7,834 nucleotides of DNA from Flavobacteriaceae bacterium (GTDB lineage: Bacteria; Bacteroidota; Bacteroidia; Flavobacteriales; Flavobacteriaceae): the NCBI GenBank assembly GCA_023145595.1, contig JAGLDM010000268.1, positions 1 to 7,834 of the forward strand. Direction: 5' to 3'. The translations under genes were made by a program, and so were the position numbers. The notes below the pieces were generated by a model. The model was given only the letters and a program-made list of their open reading frames with translations. It did no database searches and was not told the DNA's origin. Shown here one piece after another: positions 4,621 to 7,834 of this stretch (positions are counted from its first letter, which is position 1; each line of letters opens with the position of its first letter).

Positions 4621-7147
4621 TTCTATAATAGTATTCATATTTTTTGGGGTTTCTTTACTTATATTTTCCTCGTGTAGTGTTGTGAAACATTTAGGTGATG
4701 ATGAGTATTTACTTAAAAAAAACAGTATTAAAGTAAATAGTAAAAAGAGCCTTGATGATAATATGAGTGCTTATCTGCTTCAACGGCCTAACACTAGGGT
4801 TTTAGAAATGCCAATTTCATTGAGTTTTTATAACTTGGGAGATCGGGGTTTTATTGATTCTTATGACGTTTGGAAAGATTCCTTCCCGAAGAAAGAAAGA
4901 AGATTTTCTAAATTGTTTTCTGAGAAACAATCTAGAGGGTATCGTAATTTCAAATCAAATACGAATCAATGGTATTTTAAGAAAGGGGAGGCACCCGTAA
5001 TTTTAGATTCAATTAAAACCAATCAAACAGTAGCAAACCTTGAAGCATATTTTAAGAGCCAAGGGTTTTTTAGAGCAACCGTTGATTATTCCGAAGAACT
5101 TTTGAAAAATAAAAGGGCAACCGTAGAATATAATATAACTTCTGGAGCGGCTTATGTACTAGATAGCCTTTCTTACAATATTAGTTCTCAAATTTTAGAC
5201 ACCCTTTATGAGGCGAATAAAGACGCTTCCTTTCTGATAAAAGGAGAGCAATACCGATATCAATATTTTGAAAATGAAGCAGATCGAGTTTTTAAATTGT
5301 ATCGAAATTCTGGAATTTACCATTTTAATAGAAATTCAATAGATTTTGATGTTGATACTACTATGAATAATTACTCTGCCAATGTGAAATTGAATATTGA
5401 TGACAGATTAATTCAAGAAAATGACAGTTTGTATTCAACCCCTTATAGGGTTCAAAAAATTTCCAAAATAGATATTTATACAGATTATTCTTTTGCTAAA
5501 AAAAATCAGCCTTATTCTAAATCTGAAGAATACAATAGTTATACCTTTTATGCACATGATAAACTAAGGTTTAATTCCAGACTGCTGGCTAATAGTTTGT
5601 TTATTTATAAAGATAGTATTTATAGGGACATTGATAGAGATTACACCAGAAACAGTTTAAGAACGCTAAAGAATTTCAAATTAGTTGAGATAAAATACAC
5701 CGAGATTAATGAAGATAGTTTAGAGGTTAAAATAAATTTAACTCCTTATCAAAAATTTTCATTAGCTATAAAGAATGAGTTGACACATTCTAACATTAAG
5801 CAAATGGGAGTTTCAGGAAAACTTTCTGTATTAACAAAAAATGTTTTTCGAGGAGCAGAAATATTAGATGTTTCTGTTCAGGGTTCTTTTTTTAATTCAA
5901 CTGATGTGGCAGATCAGGAGCAGAATATATTTTTCAATGCGTGGGAATTTGGTGCCGATGTATCTCTAGAAATACCGAGAATATTCTTCCCTCTTAAAAC
6001 CTCAGGTATCATCCCAAAACATATGACGCCAAGAACGGATATATCACTGGGAACTAGTTTTCAAAAAAACATTGGGCTAGACAAGCAGCTTTTCACAAGT
6101 ATCTTAGGTTATAATTGGCAGTCGAATAGAAAAACGGGGCACAGGTTTGAATTAATTAATACGCAATATATTAAGAATTTAAATCCAGAATCATATTTTA
6201 ATATTTACACTTCGGAATATGTTGGTTTAGTTGACGTAGCAGATAATATTTCAGATACAACTCCTATTCCTCCAGAATATTATGATGTCAATGGTGATTT
6301 AATACCGTTGCCCTTTATGGATTATGTGTTGGATCCAGCAAATAATTTTGAAAACACAAACCCTCAGGAATATGAAGATACTCAAAATATCAATAAACGA
6401 TATGATATTTTAACTGAGAATGTTTTAATTCCGAGTATTTCCTATCAATACACATACAATACGAGAGAAAATTTTAAAGATAGAACTTTCTATTATTTTA
6501 GAGGCAGAGTAGCCTTAGCCGGAGGGATGTCTACTTTTCTTGGTGTAGATGCTGCTAATGGAGATCATAAAGAAATTGCCGGGCTGCCAATTGCACAATA
6601 CCTAAAATTAGATTTAGAATATAAGAAGTTTTGGGGGCTTTCAAATGAGAGAACTCTAGCGTATAGAAGTTTTTTAGGAATTGCAATGCCTTATGGAAAA
6701 TCTTCAAGTATTCCATTTAATAGAAGTTATTTTATTGGAGGAGCGAACGATTTACGGGCTTGGAAAATTTATGATTTAGGACCAGGGTCATCAGATAATA
6801 ATTTAGAATACAATGTGGGAACATTAAAGTTTTTGACAAGTTTAGAATATAGGTTTGATATAATTAATAGCCTCAAAGGAGCCATTTTTGCTGATGCAGG
6901 GAATATTTGGGATATTACAGGCTCCGATTTAACAGATAAAGAAGGGCGGTTTAAAGGATTCGATTCATTAAAAGAGATCGCCTTAGGAACAGGCTTCGGA
7001 GTTCGATATGATTTTAGTTTTCTTATAGTGCGGTTTGATATGGGATTCAAAACATATGAACCCTATCTTAAAGGTGGAGATAAATGGTTTTCTAATTATA
7101 ACTTTGGACATTCTGTCTTTAATTTTGGAATTAATTATCCGTTTTAA
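4607..7147 (+). CDS. tamL: TamL, BamA/TamA-family outer membrane assembly lipoprotein (TTG start)
   Basis: This 846-residue Omp85-superfamily protein is predicted to work with TamB in outer membrane assembly or lipid transport. Residues 1-23 are a lipoprotein signal with lipobox FSSC and lipidated Cys23, the feature that separates TamL from proteobacterial TamA. POTRA-like segments follow, at about 35-80, 138-190 and 280-380, and then a C-terminal barrel of about 460 residues. The substrate-loop motif (VRGF in BamA) appears as GGANDLRAW (711-719), followed by LGPGSS. FADAGNIW (761-768) and the terminal strand ending NYPF are also family-typical. The only starts upstream of the signal are TTG 4607 and TTG 4610; an in-frame TGA at 4586-4588 blocks extension, and the first in-frame ATG (codon 53) would remove the signal. 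A Pro/Asp/Asn-rich stretch at about 542-597 is probably a long loop. No terminator is seen before fbaA. Confidence 0.9.
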   Translation: MLKNNSIIVFIFFGVSLLIFSSCSVVKHLGDDEYLLKKNSIKVNSKKSLDDNMSAYLLQRPNTRVLEMPISLSFYNLGDRGFIDSYDVWKDSFPKKERRFSKLFSEKQSRGYRNFKSNTNQWYFKKGEAPVILDSIKTNQTVANLEAYFKSQGFFRATVDYSEELLKNKRATVEYNITSGAAYVLDSLSYNISSQILDTLYEANKDASFLIKGEQYRYQYFENEADRVFKLYRNSGIYHFNRNSIDFDVDTTMNNYSANVKLNIDDRLIQENDSLYSTPYRVQKISKIDIYTDYSFAKKNQPYSKSEEYNSYTFYAHDKLRFNSRLLANSLFIYKDSIYRDIDRDYTRNSLRTLKNFKLVEIKYTEINEDSLEVKINLTPYQKFSLAIKNELTHSNIKQMGVSGKLSVLTKNVFRGAEILDVSVQGSFFNSTDVADQEQNIFFNAWEFGADVSLEIPRIFFPLKTSGIIPKHMTPRTDISLGTSFQKNIGLDKQLFTSILGYNWQSNRKTGHRFELINTQYIKNLNPESYFNIYTSEYVGLVDVADNISDTTPIPPEYYDVNGDLIPLPFMDYVLDPANNFENTNPQEYEDTQNINKRYDILTENVLIPSISYQYTYNTRENFKDRTFYYFRGRVALAGGMSTFLGVDAANGDHKEIAGLPIAQYLKLDLEYKKFWGLSNERTLAYRSFLGIAMPYGKSSSIPFNRSYFIGGANDLRAWKIYDLGPGSSDNNLEYNVGTLKFLTSLEYRFDIINSLKGAIFADAGNIWDITGSDLTDKEGRFKGFDSLKEIALGTGFGVRYDFSFLIVRFDMGFKTYEPYLKGGDKWFSNYNFGHSVFNFGINYPF

Positions 7148-7165
7148 GGTATTCACAATTTTTTA

Positions 7166-7173
7166 TAAATTTG
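7166..7173 (+). promoter_or_regulatory. Possible upstream second promoter box for fbaA
   Basis: TAAATTTG fits TAnnTTTG 18 bases after the tamL stop and 75 bases before the fbaA ATG. No convincing -33 element lies upstream. It may be chance in AT-rich spacer DNA, and the box at 7217 is preferred. Confidence 0.2.
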
Positions 7174-7216
7174 ACAGAACAATCCTATTATGAGCGGTAA
7201 ATAAATAAGAATTTGT

Positions 7217-7224
7217 TATATTTG
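7217..7224 (+). promoter_or_regulatory. -7 promoter box for fbaA
   Basis: TATATTTG matches TAnnTTTG and ends 24 bases before the fbaA ATG, giving a predicted leader of about 20 bases rich in A. No clear TTG -33 element is present at the usual distance. With the 101-base gap after tamL it suggests that the aldolase gene is a separate transcription unit. Confidence 0.6.
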
Positions 7225-7248
7225 CACCTCAAATTAAATACAAAAATT

Positions 7249-7834
7249 ATGAGTTACAATATTAAACCTGGAGTAGCTACAGGAAACGACGTTCAAGAAA
7301 TTTTTAAACTTGCAAAAGCAAAGAAATTTGCAATCCCGGGTGTAAATGTAATTGGTTCAAATACAATTAATGCTGTTATAGAAACGGCAAAAGAATTAAA
7401 CTCTCCAGTGATTGTTCAATTTTCTAATGGAGGAGCAGTTTTTAATGCAGGGAAAGGATTATCTAACGAAGGACAAAAAGCAGCTATTGCTGGTGGAATT
7501 GCAGGGGCAAAACACGTACATGTTATGGCAGAGGCTTACGGAGTTCCTGTGATTTTACATACAGATCATTGTGCAAAGAAATTATTGCCTTGGATTGACG
7601 GTTTGTTAGATGCAGGTGAAAAACACTTTGAAGAAACAGGAAAGCCTTTGTATAGCTCTCATATGATAGATTTATCTGAAGAGCCTTTAGAAGAAAATAT
7701 TGAATTATGTAAGACTTATTTAGCTCGTATGAGTAAAATGGGAATGACTTTAGAAATTGAATTAGGAATTACTGGAGGTGAAGAAGATGGTGTAGATAAT
7801 TCTGATGTGGATGTTTCTAAATTATATACACAAC
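7249..7834 (+). CDS. fbaA: Class II fructose-bisphosphate aldolase (5' part, cut by window end)
   Basis: The first 195 codons of a zinc-dependent class IIA aldolase are present; the family is usually about 355 residues. It interconverts fructose 1,6-bisphosphate with dihydroxyacetone phosphate and glyceraldehyde 3-phosphate in glycolysis and gluconeogenesis. Compared with E. coli FbaA from memory, HTDHCAKK (104-111) contains the catalytic Asp106 and zinc ligand His107, MTLEIELG (166-173) contains Glu171, the second zinc-site acid, and TGGEEDGVDN (175-184) is the mobile catalytic loop with Glu178 and Glu179. The later zinc histidines lie beyond the window. The frame stays open to the last base, so the truncation comes from the window and is not a mutation. 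ATG 7249 is chosen because it starts the family N-terminus and follows a TAnnTTTG box. Confidence 0.97.
   Translation, partial: MSYNIKPGVATGNDVQEIFKLAKAKKFAIPGVNVIGSNTINAVIETAKELNSPVIVQFSNGGAVFNAGKGLSNEGQKAAIAGGIAGAKHVHVMAEAYGVPVILHTDHCAKKLLPWIDGLLDAGEKHFEETGKPLYSSHMIDLSEEPLEENIELCKTYLARMSKMGMTLEIELGITGGEEDGVDNSDVDVSKLYTQ

Noticed and set aside
6769..7050. 93-codon minus-strand open frame inside tamL
   Set aside because: It is opposite the conserved barrel end of tamL (LRAW and FADAGNIW motifs) and has no independent support.
7190..7204. Tiny open frame ATG to TAA (MSGK) between tamL and fbaA
   Set aside because: Four codons in AT-rich spacer upstream of the preferred fbaA promoter; expected by chance and no sign of a leader-peptide attenuator.

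Overview
The window reads as chromosomal core sequence of a Bacteroidota bacterium, most likely a member of the Flavobacteriaceae. This rests on the strongly AT-rich composition, start codons preceded by A/T-rich leaders instead of Shine-Dalgarno sites, promoter boxes of the Bacteroidota form TAnnTTTG, a type IX secretion gene (porT), a TamA-like lipoprotein (TamL), a three-domain Nfu protein and menaquinone methylation. I see no transposase, integrase, CRISPR array, tRNA, rRNA or other sign of recent transfer, and no gene-free stretch longer than 300 bases.

Layout. Bases 1-49 are the edge of an upstream region. A FadL/OmpP1-type outer membrane porin (50-1345) follows and ends at a hairpin plus T-tract. 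After a 167-base gap holding a promoter, three genes run tightly together on the plus strand: an Nfu iron-sulfur carrier (1513-2406), ubiE/menG (2410-3141) and porT (3143-3847), with gaps of only 3 and 1 bases. A SpoU/TrmH-family RNA 2'-O-methyltransferase lies on the minus strand (3844-4569). It converges on porT so closely that the two stop codons share the palindrome TTAA. It diverges from tamL (4607-7147, plus) across 37 bases that hold back-to-back promoter boxes. The window closes with the first 195 codons of class II fructose-bisphosphate aldolase (7249 to the edge, plus), which has its own promoter box.

Functional reading. Four of the six complete genes concern the envelope or the membrane quinone: a porin, menaquinone synthesis, the T9SS protein PorT and the outer-membrane assembly lipoprotein TamL. 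Nfu matures Fe-S enzymes. The aldolase is central carbon metabolism. The order ubiE-porT-RNA methyltransferase-tamL-fbaA is one I recall as common in Flavobacteriaceae, so I regard this as ordinary conserved chromosome. I found no convincing undescribed system. The best second-look points are the compact divergent trmH/tamL promoter region, the TTG start of tamL, the fully overlapping convergent stops, and an inverted repeat lying where the nifU-operon promoter lacks its -33 element.
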